Source of the DNA: a bacterium | GTDB lineage: Bacteria > Zhuqueibacterota > QNDG01 > JAFGCO01 | Reading direction: 5' to 3' | Assembly: GCA_016932575.1 (NCBI GenBank) | Contig: JAFGCO010000033.1 | Location: 1-58,531 of the forward strand | Length of the DNA: 58,531 nucleotides | Shown here: piece after piece, positions 1 to 9,008 of the stretch | Position numbering within the stretch: position 1 is the stretch's first letter | Layout of the letters: each line of letters begins with the position of its first letter | Notes under the pieces: model-generated | Told to the model about the DNA's origin: nothing | Seen by the model: the letters and a program-made list of their open reading frames with translations, nothing else | Database searches by the model: none | Program-made: the position numbers and the translations under genes

Positions 1-93
1 GATCAAGGCCGCTGGATGGGTTCGGGGATCTATCTGCTCCGGGTGTCAGCGGAGGATCGTGTAGAAGTGCGCAAGATGACGTTGATGCGCTGA
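1..93 (+). CDS. 3' end of a T9SS cargo protein (partial)
   Basis: The window opens inside a reading frame that closes at a TGA at 91-93. The thirty residues visible include SGIYLLRV followed by VRKMTLMR, which is how type A T9SS sorting domains end (compare SGIYFYKI...RRMVKIE and SGLYVVRL...ARKMILIK elsewhere in this window). The body of the protein lies upstream and cannot be seen. It is the nearest upstream gene to the radical SAM operon, which starts 14 nt after this stop, so it may be co-transcribed and is a candidate partner or substrate of those enzymes; that link is inference. Confidence 0.7.
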   Translation, partial: DQGRWMGSGIYLLRVSAEDRVEVRKMTLMR

Positions 94-107
94 GAAAGGA
101 CAATTGC

Positions 108-1481
108 TTGAGCCATCCGATCGATCATCTGTTTGTTCTTCCGGTTCTGGACCGGTATCTGCTGTATCATCCGCTGAACGGCCAGTACGCCCTGCTGAAT
201 CAAAGCGGTGTTTCACTGATCAGAGACGCGATGCAGGGCACTTCGGCTGCAGAAGTCCCTGAAGAATTTTCGGAACTGATTGAGATTTTAAGTTTATCGG
301 GTGTGATCCATCCTGAAAAAACAGGGGCCGTGAATCCGGAGTTTTTAGGCATCATTCTCAGCCGGGCCTGCAACATGGCCTGTGCGTATTGTGATTTCGG
401 AGCCCATCAAAACAACAAAGACAAGCTGGAGGCCGGTCAGATGACCGCGGCCATTGACTGGTTTGCCGGTCATCAGAAACAGAACGGGCGCAAACTGCTG
501 CCCATTCAGTTTTTCGGGGGCGAGCCCTTTGTTGAACGTGAACTGATGGATATCGCCGTACATCATGCCCGTTTTATTGCATCGCGAAACGGTCTTGTAC
601 CCCGGTTCGAAGCCCTGACCAACGGGTACTATGGAGCAACCCGGCGCCGTTTCATTGCGGATTATTTTGACCGTGTGATCATATCTCTGGATGGATTCCG
701 AAATGATCACGACCGCACCCGGCCGGCCGCGGCTGCCAAAAGTTCATATGACACAGTTGTGGAAACCGCTAAATATTTGTCCGGACATGATCTTCAGCTT
801 TCAATCCGATGCTGTGTGACCTCGGAGTCCGTTCAGCGTATGGAAGACATGGCTGACTGGTTCTGCCGGGAATTCAACCCCGACAAGGTGAATTTCGAAA
901 CCCTGACGGAGAATTCCCTGACCCAAAAAGCGGGCCTGCGTCCTCCGGACCCGTATCTGTTTGCGGAACACTGTTTAAAAAGCTGGCGGGTGCTGCGAAA
1001 CCATGGCGTGGATCCGGCTTATGCGCCGGTGGCTTTAAATCGGCCGCAGACCACCTCGTGTCCTGCGGGCCGTGATGTGCTGATTGTGCATCCGGACGGC
1101 ATGGTCGCCAGCTGTTATGTGCAGAAAAAAGACTGGATCGAGCGGGGCATGGATTTATCGGTTGGAAATATCAAATGCGGTCAGTTGCAGCTTGACGAAA
1201 AAAAACTGTTGTCATTCCGTGACAGGCTTCATGAGAAAGTCAGATGCGAGCACTGCTTTTGCCGTTACGGATGCGCCGGAGGCTGTCATGTCAATAATAC
1301 ATACCCGGGCTGTGCTTCAAATTACACGGATTTTTGCATTCACACACGTATTCTGACACTGTGCCGTCTGCTGGAAGAAATGGGGGAATCCACGCTGGCA
1401 GATCAGCTGTTGGGCGATAAAGCAAGCCTGGAGCGACTGGTCAAACAGTTATCGGATCACATTTTGGATTTTGAGGTATAA
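108..1481 (+). CDS. radical SAM/SPASM peptide-modifying enzyme
   Basis: This 457-residue protein begins at a TTG (108) preceded by a GAAAGGA ribosome site. Residues 1-80 form a small N-terminal domain that resembles a PqqD/RRE-type peptide-binding fold, but this is a weak reading. The radical SAM core follows: C88-x3-C92-x2-C95 binds the SAM iron-sulfur cluster and GGEP (137-140) binds SAM. The C-terminal SPASM domain is complete: C318, C336, then C380-x2-C383-x5-C389-x3-C393 and C410, which in known SPASM enzymes bind auxiliary [4Fe-4S] clusters. SPASM enzymes modify peptides or proteins by radical chemistry (thioether, C-C links, formylglycine). It is not a typical anSME because the CxxxCxxC sits far from the N terminus. 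The next gene begins 2 nt downstream. Confidence 0.88.
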   Translation: MSHPIDHLFVLPVLDRYLLYHPLNGQYALLNQSGVSLIRDAMQGTSAAEVPEEFSELIEILSLSGVIHPEKTGAVNPEFLGIILSRACNMACAYCDFGAHQNNKDKLEAGQMTAAIDWFAGHQKQNGRKLLPIQFFGGEPFVERELMDIAVHHARFIASRNGLVPRFEALTNGYYGATRRRFIADYFDRVIISLDGFRNDHDRTRPAAAAKSSYDTVVETAKYLSGHDLQLSIRCCVTSESVQRMEDMADWFCREFNPDKVNFETLTENSLTQKAGLRPPDPYLFAEHCLKSWRVLRNHGVDPAYAPVALNRPQTTSCPAGRDVLIVHPDGMVASCYVQKKDWIERGMDLSVGNIKCGQLQLDEKKLLSFRDRLHEKVRCEHCFCRYGCAGGCHVNNTYPGCASNYTDFCIHTRILTLCRLLEEMGESTLADQLLGDKASLERLVKQLSDHILDFEV

Positions 1482-1483
1482 GT

Positions 1484-1741
1484 ATGCGCTATCAGCTGAA
1501 TCCGGATTTTTCCTATTGTGTGGATATCCGGGACATTAAACTGATCAGCCGCAGAGACAATACCCGGATTTGTCTTCCGTATCCGCAGGCAGCGGTTTTT
1601 GATCTGCTCCTGAAAGGGTATTCGCAGCAGGCCATGGAACGCATGATGGCTAAAATTGCACTTGTCACGGAATCCCACGCAGCCGGTCTGATCCGGGATA
1701 CGCTGGATGATTTAATGGAAAAAAAAGTAATCAAAATTTAA
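1484..1741 (+). CDS. PqqD-like peptide chaperone (RRE)
   Basis: This 85-residue protein has the size and pattern of PqqD-family RiPP recognition elements: an N-terminal beta segment, a central helix around PYPQAAVFDLLLKG, and a C-terminal winged-helix-like stretch ending in LDDLMEKKVIKI. PqqD-like proteins bind leader peptides and present them to radical SAM/SPASM enzymes. The start is an ATG with GAGGT upstream, 2 nt after the first radical SAM gene, and the next radical SAM gene starts one base after its stop, so translation of the three is probably coupled. Sequence conservation is low, so the assignment depends on size, fold pattern and neighbours. Confidence 0.65.
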   Translation: MRYQLNPDFSYCVDIRDIKLISRRDNTRICLPYPQAAVFDLLLKGYSQQAMERMMAKIALVTESHAAGLIRDTLDDLMEKKVIKI

Positions 1742-1742
1742 T

Positions 1743-2690
1743 ATGGCGAATATCGCGATCACATCCCGGTGCAATCTTCATTGTTCCTATTGCTTTACAC
1801 AGGAAATCTATCGGAATGAATCGGACGGGTTCGGCCATATGACATTGCCGGTTTTTAAAAAGGCACTGGATTTTGTTGTTCGCTCGGATATTAAACAAAT
1901 CCGCATTCTCGGCGGTGAACCCACCCTGCATCCGCAATTCAGCACATTTCTGGATCTGGCTCTCAGGACCGGACGTCCGGTGCGTATCTTTTCCAACGGA
2001 ACGATGTCCGAACAGGTTCTGGATTTACTTTCACAGATTCCGGATGACCGTATCACCCTGGTGATCAACATCAACAATCCGGATGAATTTGTCTCTTCTC
2101 CGATACGGAAAACCGTGCTTGCTAAACTGCACAGCAAAATCATTCCCGGTCTGAATATTTATCGCAAAGGCATTGAGCTCAATCCGATGCTTGCTTTGAT
2201 CGAAACCTATGATCTGAAAAAGCAGGTCCGCCTGGGACTGGCCCATCCCTGTGCGGGATATAACAATCAGTACCTGCCGGTCAGGCATTATTTTGATGTG
2301 GGCCGGAACATTGTTGATTTTGCCCGGACCGCCGCAGGACGATCGGTCAGGATCAATCTGGACTGCGGATTTGTGCCCTGCATGTTTGGAAATACGGATT
2401 TGCAATCCCTGGGCCTGGACAGGGAACTGGGTCTGCACTGTGAACCCATTCCGGATATACTGCCGGACGGCAGTCTGGTGCCGTGTTACCCGCTTTCCGG
2501 AATGCAAAGGCACGGGCTTGATAAATTTGATACGGCCGGCTCTCTTAGAGATCAATTTAAACAAACACTTTCTTTATATGAGGCACTCGGCATTTTTAAA
2601 ACCTGTTCGATCTGCGATTATAAACACAATGGTTTGTGTACAGGCGGCTGTGTCGCTCATAAATTAAGGCGAATAACAAAAAACACCTGA
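1743..2690 (+). CDS. second radical SAM protein with SPASM-like Cys tail
   Basis: The 315-residue protein starts directly with the radical SAM core: C10-x3-C14-x2-C17 and GGEP at 57-60. The C-terminal half has many cysteines: C208, C213, C233, C248 and the cluster C288-x2-C291-x7-C299-x3-C303, a shortened or twitch/SPASM-like auxiliary cluster region. It has no extra N-terminal domain, unlike the first enzyme. The start ATG at 1743 lies one base past the stop of the PqqD-like gene. Two different radical SAM enzymes plus one PqqD-like protein suggest a multi-step modification of one substrate. The substrate and chemistry are unknown. Confidence 0.85.
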   Translation: MANIAITSRCNLHCSYCFTQEIYRNESDGFGHMTLPVFKKALDFVVRSDIKQIRILGGEPTLHPQFSTFLDLALRTGRPVRIFSNGTMSEQVLDLLSQIPDDRITLVININNPDEFVSSPIRKTVLAKLHSKIIPGLNIYRKGIELNPMLALIETYDLKKQVRLGLAHPCAGYNNQYLPVRHYFDVGRNIVDFARTAAGRSVRINLDCGFVPCMFGNTDLQSLGLDRELGLHCEPIPDILPDGSLVPCYPLSGMQRHGLDKFDTAGSLRDQFKQTLSLYEALGIFKTCSICDYKHNGLCTGGCVAHKLRRITKNT

Positions 2691-2711
2691 ACATGCGGGA
2701 GTACTGCCAAC

Positions 2712-3644
2712 ATGAAACCCAGACACCTGTGGACCATCCCTTATATCGATCAGCCTCCGGAATTCTGGCAGGATCTAAATACACATTGCGGAGAATGGAT
2801 CGACGAGGTTTACCTGCCGATGCCTTCGGATATCGTGTCTTCCGGCCGGCCGCTGCAGCCGGAGGTCCATGTGATGGATTTTTTGAAACATTCGCCGTTT
2901 AAAATCTCAGTATTACTCAATCCCGTCATTTTCAGCCGGCCGCTGCATGAAATTTCCGGACAGATTACAGCGCAATTAAAAACCATGGTCTCAGAGTATC
3001 GTATCCATTCTGTGTCGGTTTCGAATATCACGCTGGCTGAAATGATCAAAAAAAACATACCGCAACTGGTGCTGAATGCTTCGGTATTGCTGGACATCTG
3101 GTCTCCGGCTCAGCTGGAATACATCAACGATGTGTTTGATATTCTGGTTCCCTCTTCAAGGATTGTCCGTAACATGCCGGCATTGAAGGCTATGAAAAAG
3201 GGATTCAAAGGTCAGATCAAACTGATTGTCAATGAAGGGTGTCTGCCGCATTGTGTGTATCGCAATCAGCATTTTTATGAAATGGGCAGCGGAATCGACA
3301 ATCCGCGATCATTGTGCCGGGAGCTGATTGATAAAAAACCCTGGCTGCGGCTGACCGGCAGCTGGATTCTTCCGCAGCATCTTTATCTGTATAACGGAGT
3401 CTGCGACACATTCAAACTGAGCGGGCGGGTCACACTGCAAAATCCGGACTATTACAAAGAGGTATTGACCGCCTATATCAAAAGGCAGGCGAGACGGCCC
3501 CACAGGATCGGGGGCGGACCCGTATGCGGAAGCCTCAATATGCACATAGACGATGCCTTTTTCAAAAAGACATTGTACTGTAACAAAGATTGTCAGTCAT
3601 GTGTCCTGTGCAGAGAAAAATATCGGGCGAATCAAACAGATTAA
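2712..3644 (+). CDS. U32-type (UbiV/YhbV-like) iron-sulfur TIM-barrel protein
   Basis: This 310-residue protein has the marks of the peptidase U32 superfamily: HCGEWIDEVYLP near the N terminus (the CGADAVY-like region), NEGC at 174-177 followed by C181 (the NxGCxxxC element), C202 and C231, and FKLSGR at 234-239 (the FKIEGR-like element). An additional tail cluster C290-x3-C294-x2-C297-x2-C300 could hold another iron-sulfur centre. Family members include UbiU/UbiV (O2-independent hydroxylation), RlhA (rRNA hydroxylation) and TrhP (tRNA), all thought to use Fe-S chemistry rather than proteolysis. It lies 21 nt after the second radical SAM gene, so it probably acts in the same pathway, possibly as a third modification step. 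Confidence 0.75.
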   Translation: MKPRHLWTIPYIDQPPEFWQDLNTHCGEWIDEVYLPMPSDIVSSGRPLQPEVHVMDFLKHSPFKISVLLNPVIFSRPLHEISGQITAQLKTMVSEYRIHSVSVSNITLAEMIKKNIPQLVLNASVLLDIWSPAQLEYINDVFDILVPSSRIVRNMPALKAMKKGFKGQIKLIVNEGCLPHCVYRNQHFYEMGSGIDNPRSLCRELIDKKPWLRLTGSWILPQHLYLYNGVCDTFKLSGRVTLQNPDYYKEVLTAYIKRQARRPHRIGGGPVCGSLNMHIDDAFFKKTLYCNKDCQSCVLCREKYRANQTD

Positions 3645-3810
3645 AATGATCATATCCGGTCGTTCAGGGATTTTCTGGCATATGTTTCGATCCTTGTGAA
3701 TTCTAGTTTTTCAAATAGTAACCTTATCGGTTTGACTGTGGATTTTAATCGGTATATGGAAATAAATTGGACATTTAATCATACTATTAATTAGCAAGTA
3801 GGAGGTGAAA

Positions 3811-5637
3811 ATGAAAAACATGATATTTATATTTGCCACATTGATATTCATTGCGTTTTCTTCATTCTCGCAAGACAGGGGTGTTAAATTAAAAATAAAA
3901 GATAGCGTCGGCAATGAAATATCCTTATATGATGAAAGTTATGCACTTGTAATTGGGTGTGGCAAATATGAAGTTGGTTGGCCCGAATTGCCAAATGCGA
4001 TTAATGACGCGATTAAAGTTGCTGATATATTATCAAATCAAGGTTTTAATGTAACACTGTTAAAAAATCCTTCATTTATTGAACTTAATAAAGCAGTGAA
4101 CTATTTTGTTTATCATATTGGATTAAATAGTAACAATCGGATTTTATTTTATTATGCTGGACACGGCTACACAATGAAAATGAGCTATGGTGCCAATATG
4201 GGATATATTGTGCCAGTTGATGCCCCTTTACCCGGCATCGATCGGTCAGAATTTTTGTCAAAGGCCATCAGTATGCAAATGTTTGAAACATACGCCAGAC
4301 AAATACAATCAAAACATGTATTATATATATTTGACAGCTGTTTTTCAGGTACAATCTTTGCCTTGAGTCGAGCAATCCCTTCTTCAATATCTTATAAAAC
4401 AGCAAAACCAGTAAGACAGTTTATTACAGCGGGTGATGAAAATGAAGAAGTGCCCGATAAAAGTGTTTTTAATTCACAATTTATTGCAGGTATAAACGGT
4501 GAAGCTGATTGCAATAAAGATGGTTATGTTACAGGAACTGAATTGGGTGATTTTTTACAAAACACTGTAGTAAATTATACGAGAGAATCGCAGCATCCAC
4601 AGTATGGGAAAATTAGAGACCCTAATCTTGACAAAGGAGATTTCGTTTTTGTTTTCGAGTCAGGAGATCTGCTGAATAAAAATAAGAAATCAGTTAAGGA
4701 GGGATTACAATCGATTAATGATCCTTTGGCCATGAATTTTAGTAAATATACAAATGAGAAGGATAAATATGAATGGATTAAAAAACTCGAATTAATGAAA
4801 AGCGATTTTAATAAAGCCAAAGAAATTAATAAAGATGAAAATATTTCGGTAATAAATAAAAAACGAATGTGGAACGATTTTCTGAATATTTATAATGAGG
4901 ATAATCCCTATGCCGAATTAGACGATCAAATGAGGCAAATTGCATTAAACATGATAAACACATTGGAGGATACCAGTTCGGTTTTTATTGCCGGTGGTGC
5001 ATTCGTTATGGGATCGGAGAAAGGGAAGTCAAATGAAAAACCAGTTAGAAATATCAAAATCAGCAGCTTTCATATTGATCGCGTCGAGGTATCTGTCGGG
5101 CAATATCAGGCATTTTGTTTGGCTACAAATCGTGAGATGCCTAAACAACCCGATTGGTCTTCTGAAAGTTGCCCCGTCGTAAATGTACAATATGAAGATG
5201 CTTGTGATTATGCAAAGTGGAAAGGAAAAAGACTTCCTACTGAGGCAGAATGGGAATACGCAGCAAAAGGTGGAATTGAAAATATTATATATCCTTGGGG
5301 CAATGAAACTTCAAATAAAAAAGCAAACTTTAATGGTTCTGACGGCTGGGATAAAACTGCGCCTGTCTATTCATTTGCAACCAATAATTATGGCATTTAT
5401 TGCATGGCTGGTAATGTAGCTGAATGGTGCAGTGACTGGTACAGTCCATGGGGTTATCTTGAAAATGACTTAAAAGATCCACAGGGCACAAAAACGGGTG
5501 ATTTACGTGTCATAAGAGGCGGATCTTATAAAAGCAAGATTGATGATTTGAGATGCACTGCAAGGCAGGGTAAGGATCCGAGATTTCGTTATGATTTTGT
5601 GGGATTTCGTTGTGCTAAATCAATAGATATGAAATAG
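3811..5637 (+). CDS. secreted caspase-like (C14) / EF-hand loop / FGE-like fusion
   Basis: An AGGAGG at 3800-3805 places the start at the ATG at 3811 (608 residues) and not at the in-frame GTG six bases upstream. Residues 1-20 are a signal peptide. Residues 40-290 are a caspase/metacaspase domain with the catalytic pair H118 (YYAGHG) and C177 (DSCFSG). Inside it, D235-N237-D239-T243-E246 form a canonical EF-hand calcium loop. A helical linker (about 290-385) leads to a formylglycine-generating-enzyme-like domain (about 385-605, with MGSEKG, RLPTEAEWEYAA, PWGNE, MAGNVAEW, RGGSY, GFRCA). The two catalytic cysteines expected after RGGSY are absent, so FGE activity is unlikely. The gene is AT-rich relative to the operon before it. 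Confidence 0.85.
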   Translation: MKNMIFIFATLIFIAFSSFSQDRGVKLKIKDSVGNEISLYDESYALVIGCGKYEVGWPELPNAINDAIKVADILSNQGFNVTLLKNPSFIELNKAVNYFVYHIGLNSNNRILFYYAGHGYTMKMSYGANMGYIVPVDAPLPGIDRSEFLSKAISMQMFETYARQIQSKHVLYIFDSCFSGTIFALSRAIPSSISYKTAKPVRQFITAGDENEEVPDKSVFNSQFIAGINGEADCNKDGYVTGTELGDFLQNTVVNYTRESQHPQYGKIRDPNLDKGDFVFVFESGDLLNKNKKSVKEGLQSINDPLAMNFSKYTNEKDKYEWIKKLELMKSDFNKAKEINKDENISVINKKRMWNDFLNIYNEDNPYAELDDQMRQIALNMINTLEDTSSVFIAGGAFVMGSEKGKSNEKPVRNIKISSFHIDRVEVSVGQYQAFCLATNREMPKQPDWSSESCPVVNVQYEDACDYAKWKGKRLPTEAEWEYAAKGGIENIIYPWGNETSNKKANFNGSDGWDKTAPVYSFATNNYGIYCMAGNVAEWCSDWYSPWGYLENDLKDPQGTKTGDLRVIRGGSYKSKIDDLRCTARQGKDPRFRYDFVGFRCAKSIDMK

Positions 5638-5664
5638 GAAAAAAAGAATGACAATATATATACT

Positions 5665-5720
5665 GATCGTCCACAGGTTCCGCCCCTGGACGGATAAATA
5701 ATGGGGCTCTGTCCCCTGGA
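5665..5720 (+). repeat. hairpin repeat family R1, copy a
   Basis: Two imperfect stem-loops follow the caspase gene: GTCCACAGG-TTCCGC-CCCTGGAC, then GGGG-CTCTGT-CCCC. The same order of a GATC-flanked CCCGGG-type hairpin and a GGGGC/GCCCC hairpin recurs at 8.7, 12.8, 22.5, 47.8, 51.1, 53.0, 53.9 and 54.8 kb. The 22.5 kb copy shares the linker GATAAATA between the two hairpins. It may work as a terminator or as a REP-like element. Confidence 0.5.
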
Positions 5721-5916
5721 AACATAATAAAACAAATTGTGAAACGTTTGACAATATTAGTGGGCTGAGCCTCACGCTTTCAAGTCCCGGGGCAGAACTT
5801 CGTGGCGATTAAAATATCTTAATAATAGATATTTACTCTGTCATCTTGTCTGGTTCCCACGGAAAGAGACTGTGTGAACGTGGAAAAAAATAAAGATAAA
5901 AAATCAGGAGCACCCA

Positions 5917-8469
5917 TTGAAATTACACCTGATCCTCGCGCTGGCCCTTCTATCCATTTCACTGAAAGCGGACACAGGGCACCCCGCTATTCGATACATC
6001 TTCCCCCTGCCTAACAGCACGTGCGTCACAACCAAAACCACGATCATCATGAAGCCGGATTCTTCCCTGCTGACTCAAATCAGCGACCCGGCCGACCTGA
6101 TCGAAGTGAAAACCGATAACAACGTGCTTGGCGGAACCACCTATTTCGCGACGGACAACTTTACTATCATCCGCAAGCTGGACCATGAATTGGCAAGAGG
6201 CCGGACGGTTGAGGTTACCATCAAGCTCCAGCCGTATGGATTTGACGACTTTCAGACCAGTTTTTCGACCGCAGAATACGGGAACAACGCAATGCCTTCG
6301 GTGCTGAAAAAACGGAGCGCAGCATCCTCTCAGGTGATCGAGTCGGATGAAGTCACGCCTGTGCGCCTGATCAACGGTAAGGCCGTGCCTTCCGATTACC
6401 CTGAAATCGAGACAACCATCCACGGCGAAACCGCGCCGGGGCGTATCTTCTTCGGCACCAACTTTCCCAAAACCGGTTACAGCACTTACATCATCATCAT
6501 GGAAAATGACGGCACCCCCTGGTTCTACCGGCGATACGATGCATTGGATGGTGTTGCCCGATTCACGGCGCATCCCGCCACCGGCCAATTGTCGTTTCAT
6601 CAATATGAAATTTATGACGTCCTGCTGGATCAGACATTTGCTGAAATGGACACGATTTTTCCCGGTCACGGCTACTGGGCGGACGATCATGAGCTGCAAC
6701 TTCTCGAAAACGGCCATACATTACTGATCGCCAGAGAAGCCATCGGCATCGACATGAACGACGTGATCGGCGGAGGTCGGACAAATGCGTCCGTTGAGGC
6801 TCACCACTTTCAGGAGCTGGATCAAAACCGCGACGTCGTTTTCGAATGGCGCAGCTGGGATTATCTCGATATCCGCGACACCTTCGTGGACATCACCGGC
6901 GGTAGCATGGATTATGTGCACATGAATTCGGTCGCTTTGGATTTTGACGGCCATTTCATTATCTCGATACGCGAATTTTCATTAATCATGAAAATCCATC
7001 GCATCACCGGTGACGTGATCTGGAAATGGGGCGGCAACCAAAATGAATTTGACTGGATCAATGAAGACCGGCCATTCACTTTTCAGCACGACGCGCGCCC
7101 CATCAAGGGAAAGCCGGGGCAATATCTCATGTTCGACAACGGCCGGGGCAGCGATCCCGCATATTCGAGGAGCGTCGAGTACAAATTGGACACAGAGGCC
7201 ATGACCGCTGAAAAAGTGTGGGAATACGCGGACAAAACCTGGTACACGGGTTGGATGGGCAGCACGCAACGCCTGAGCAACGGGAATACTCTGATCGACT
7301 GGCCGTCCTGCGACTGGTCGCCTGACCGCCTGGGCATGATGCGGGTCACTGAAGTCAACGCGAACAAAAACCTGCTCTGGGAAATGCAGGTCGTTACCAA
7401 CATGAACTATCGCTGCAGGCGTTACGAGTGGGATGGCATGATGCAACAGCCCTATCTCATCATCGAAAACATGGGCAGTGTGATCCGGCTTATTTTCCAC
7501 AAATTCGGAGATGCGAATGTCGCTTACTATAACATCTATGCGGGCAATGCCCCGGATGCGCTTGCATTGATTGACAGCACGCGAAAAACATGGGCCGATA
7601 TCAATACAGCCATGCTCGAAGGCGCGCAACAATATTTCAGTGTCACGGCCGTGAATACAGCCGGAGAAGAGTCCGGTTTCTCGAATCGTGAGACCACCCG
7701 AATTCAGGTCACCACGCCCGGTGAAAACATAGTGAATAACGGGGATTTCGAAAACGGGTTCGACCATTGGAATTGGTGGGAGCAAGATGCCGATGCAGAT
7801 TACGAAGTGAACGGAGGCCAGCTCCATTTCATTATTCGCAATGGTGGCAATGCGAATTGGAACATTCAGGCCATTTATCCCGGCATTGTGCTGATCAGAG
7901 GCAACACCTATCGGATTGAGTTTGACGCCTGGGCAGACAAGAATCGCGTGGTCTGGTTCGATGTGGGAAAAAATGGCGATCCCTGGACCGACTTTTCCAG
8001 GATCGGCGGCACAGCCTTGGCACGGAATAAAAAACATTACGCCTATGAATTTACCATGAACGATCTCACTGAACCGAATGCACGTATTGTACTGAACGTC
8101 GGTACAAATGATGCGGATGTCTACGTGGACAACGTCTCACTGATCCAGATCGTGCCGTCCGATGTTGAGGAATCGCCTGTTTTTCCGGGTGATTTCAGCC
8201 TCGGCAGGAATTATCCCAATCCGTTTAATCCGGTGACAAACATTCAGTACACACTACCGGAACAGGCGAATATCAGGATTGATATCACCAATGTGCTTGG
8301 TGAAGTCGTACAGACAATAATCGATCAAACCATGGAAGCCGGAGTCTATTTGCAAACATGGGATGCATCCGATCTGAGCACAGGCGTTTACTTTATACAC
8401 ATGGTCGCTGAAATCAGCAGAGATCAATCAGATTATCATCAAATCAGAAAATGTTTGTATCTTAAATAA
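5917..8469 (+). CDS. arylsulfotransferase-like (ASST) protein with CBM and T9SS sorting domain
   Basis: The start is a TTG at 5917 after CAGGAG. An N-terminal signal peptide (1-18) is followed by a bacterial-Ig-like segment (to about 125), an ASST-type beta-propeller (about 135-530), an FN3-like segment, a CBM_4_9-type carbohydrate-binding domain (about 608-748, starting NNGDFENGFDHW) and a T9SS type A sorting domain (759-850, RNYPNPFNP). In the propeller, H258 (DDHELQLLENGHTLL), H335 (YVHMNS) and H391 (FQHDAR) match the pattern of conserved histidines of aryl-sulfate sulfotransferases, which move sulfate between phenols through a sulfo-histidine. The protein should be secreted and surface-attached. 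It is noticeably more GC-rich than its flanking regions, which hints at separate origin. Confidence 0.8.
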   Translation: MKLHLILALALLSISLKADTGHPAIRYIFPLPNSTCVTTKTTIIMKPDSSLLTQISDPADLIEVKTDNNVLGGTTYFATDNFTIIRKLDHELARGRTVEVTIKLQPYGFDDFQTSFSTAEYGNNAMPSVLKKRSAASSQVIESDEVTPVRLINGKAVPSDYPEIETTIHGETAPGRIFFGTNFPKTGYSTYIIIMENDGTPWFYRRYDALDGVARFTAHPATGQLSFHQYEIYDVLLDQTFAEMDTIFPGHGYWADDHELQLLENGHTLLIAREAIGIDMNDVIGGGRTNASVEAHHFQELDQNRDVVFEWRSWDYLDIRDTFVDITGGSMDYVHMNSVALDFDGHFIISIREFSLIMKIHRITGDVIWKWGGNQNEFDWINEDRPFTFQHDARPIKGKPGQYLMFDNGRGSDPAYSRSVEYKLDTEAMTAEKVWEYADKTWYTGWMGSTQRLSNGNTLIDWPSCDWSPDRLGMMRVTEVNANKNLLWEMQVVTNMNYRCRRYEWDGMMQQPYLIIENMGSVIRLIFHKFGDANVAYYNIYAGNAPDALALIDSTRKTWADINTAMLEGAQQYFSVTAVNTAGEESGFSNRETTRIQVTTPGENIVNNGDFENGFDHWNWWEQDADADYEVNGGQLHFIIRNGGNANWNIQAIYPGIVLIRGNTYRIEFDAWADKNRVVWFDVGKNGDPWTDFSRIGGTALARNKKHYAYEFTMNDLTEPNARIVLNVGTNDADVYVDNVSLIQIVPSDVEESPVFPGDFSLGRNYPNPFNPVTNIQYTLPEQANIRIDITNVLGEVVQTIIDQTMEAGVYLQTWDASDLSTGVYFIHMVAEISRDQSDYHQIRKCLYLK

Positions 8470-8686
8470 ACTTTTCTTTCTGTTACGGAAGGAGGATGAG
8501 ATTGGATGCAAATATTGATGCACAAACACGATAGAAGAATATCTTCGGATAAGTCGAGAAAAAAGCTGAAGAAAAGCATTTGGCCCAATGGGATATCGAA
8601 AGGGAAATCAAGGTGTAACGAAAGGAGAAGTACCCTCGATAATCTGTTGAGTAATTAGAACAAATCCATCCTTTCATCCTTCCGGT

Positions 8687-8738
8687 CACCCGGGATATCC
8701 ATCCTGGGCGTGGGATAAACGGGATATCTGTCCCGGAA
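8687..8738 (+). repeat. hairpin repeat family R1, copy b
   Basis: CACCCGGGATATCCATCCTGGGCG folds as an imperfect hairpin and is followed by CGGGA-TATCTG-TCCCG. This is the CCCGGG-type hairpin pair seen in other intergenic spaces. Confidence 0.4.
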
Positions 8739-8979
8739 TAGCACCTCATGATTTATGAAAAGACATAAGATTTATCCTGAAAAAGAGTCTTTGTATTTCT
8801 ATACGAGTACGCGGAGTGCCCTGAGTGAGTGATACAACCAAAAAGGAATCGTGTGGCACGAAATATTAATATAAGTTACTGGGTTTCCCGTCGTTAAAAC
8901 ATCGTGAATAAAGTTTCTGGTGAAGCCTTGTATAATTCACAGCAGGTTTGTTGTAGGGTATGTATCTTCTGATTTTTTC

Positions 8980-9008
8980 TTGTTTTTAGTGATAATTGTT
9001 GTTATACT
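8980..9008 (+). promoter_or_regulatory. sigma-70-like promoter facing a gene-free stretch
   Basis: TTGTTT (8980-8985), a 17-bp AT-rich spacer and TATACT (9003-9008) fit a housekeeping promoter. The first gene downstream starts at 9518, about 500 bases away, so the transcript would have a long leader or be a separate small RNA. Confidence 0.45.

Noticed and set aside
108-1481. First radical SAM enzyme as the sulfatase activator anSME
   Set aside because: The CxxxCxxC lies at 88-95 after an extra domain, and the gene is coupled to a PqqD-like gene, unlike anSMEs.
3805-3810. GTG as start of the caspase-FGE gene
   Set aside because: It overlaps the AGGAGG ribosome site; the ATG at 3811 is correctly spaced and begins the signal peptide.
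5959-8037. Long open frames on the minus strand inside the ASST-like gene (252 and 351 codons)
   Set aside because: They are antisense to a gene with clear domains, lack family motifs and ribosome sites, and follow from its GC-rich codon use.
8483-8749. Minus-strand 88-codon frame
   Set aside because: No ribosome site, no family, and it spans an R1 hairpin pair.
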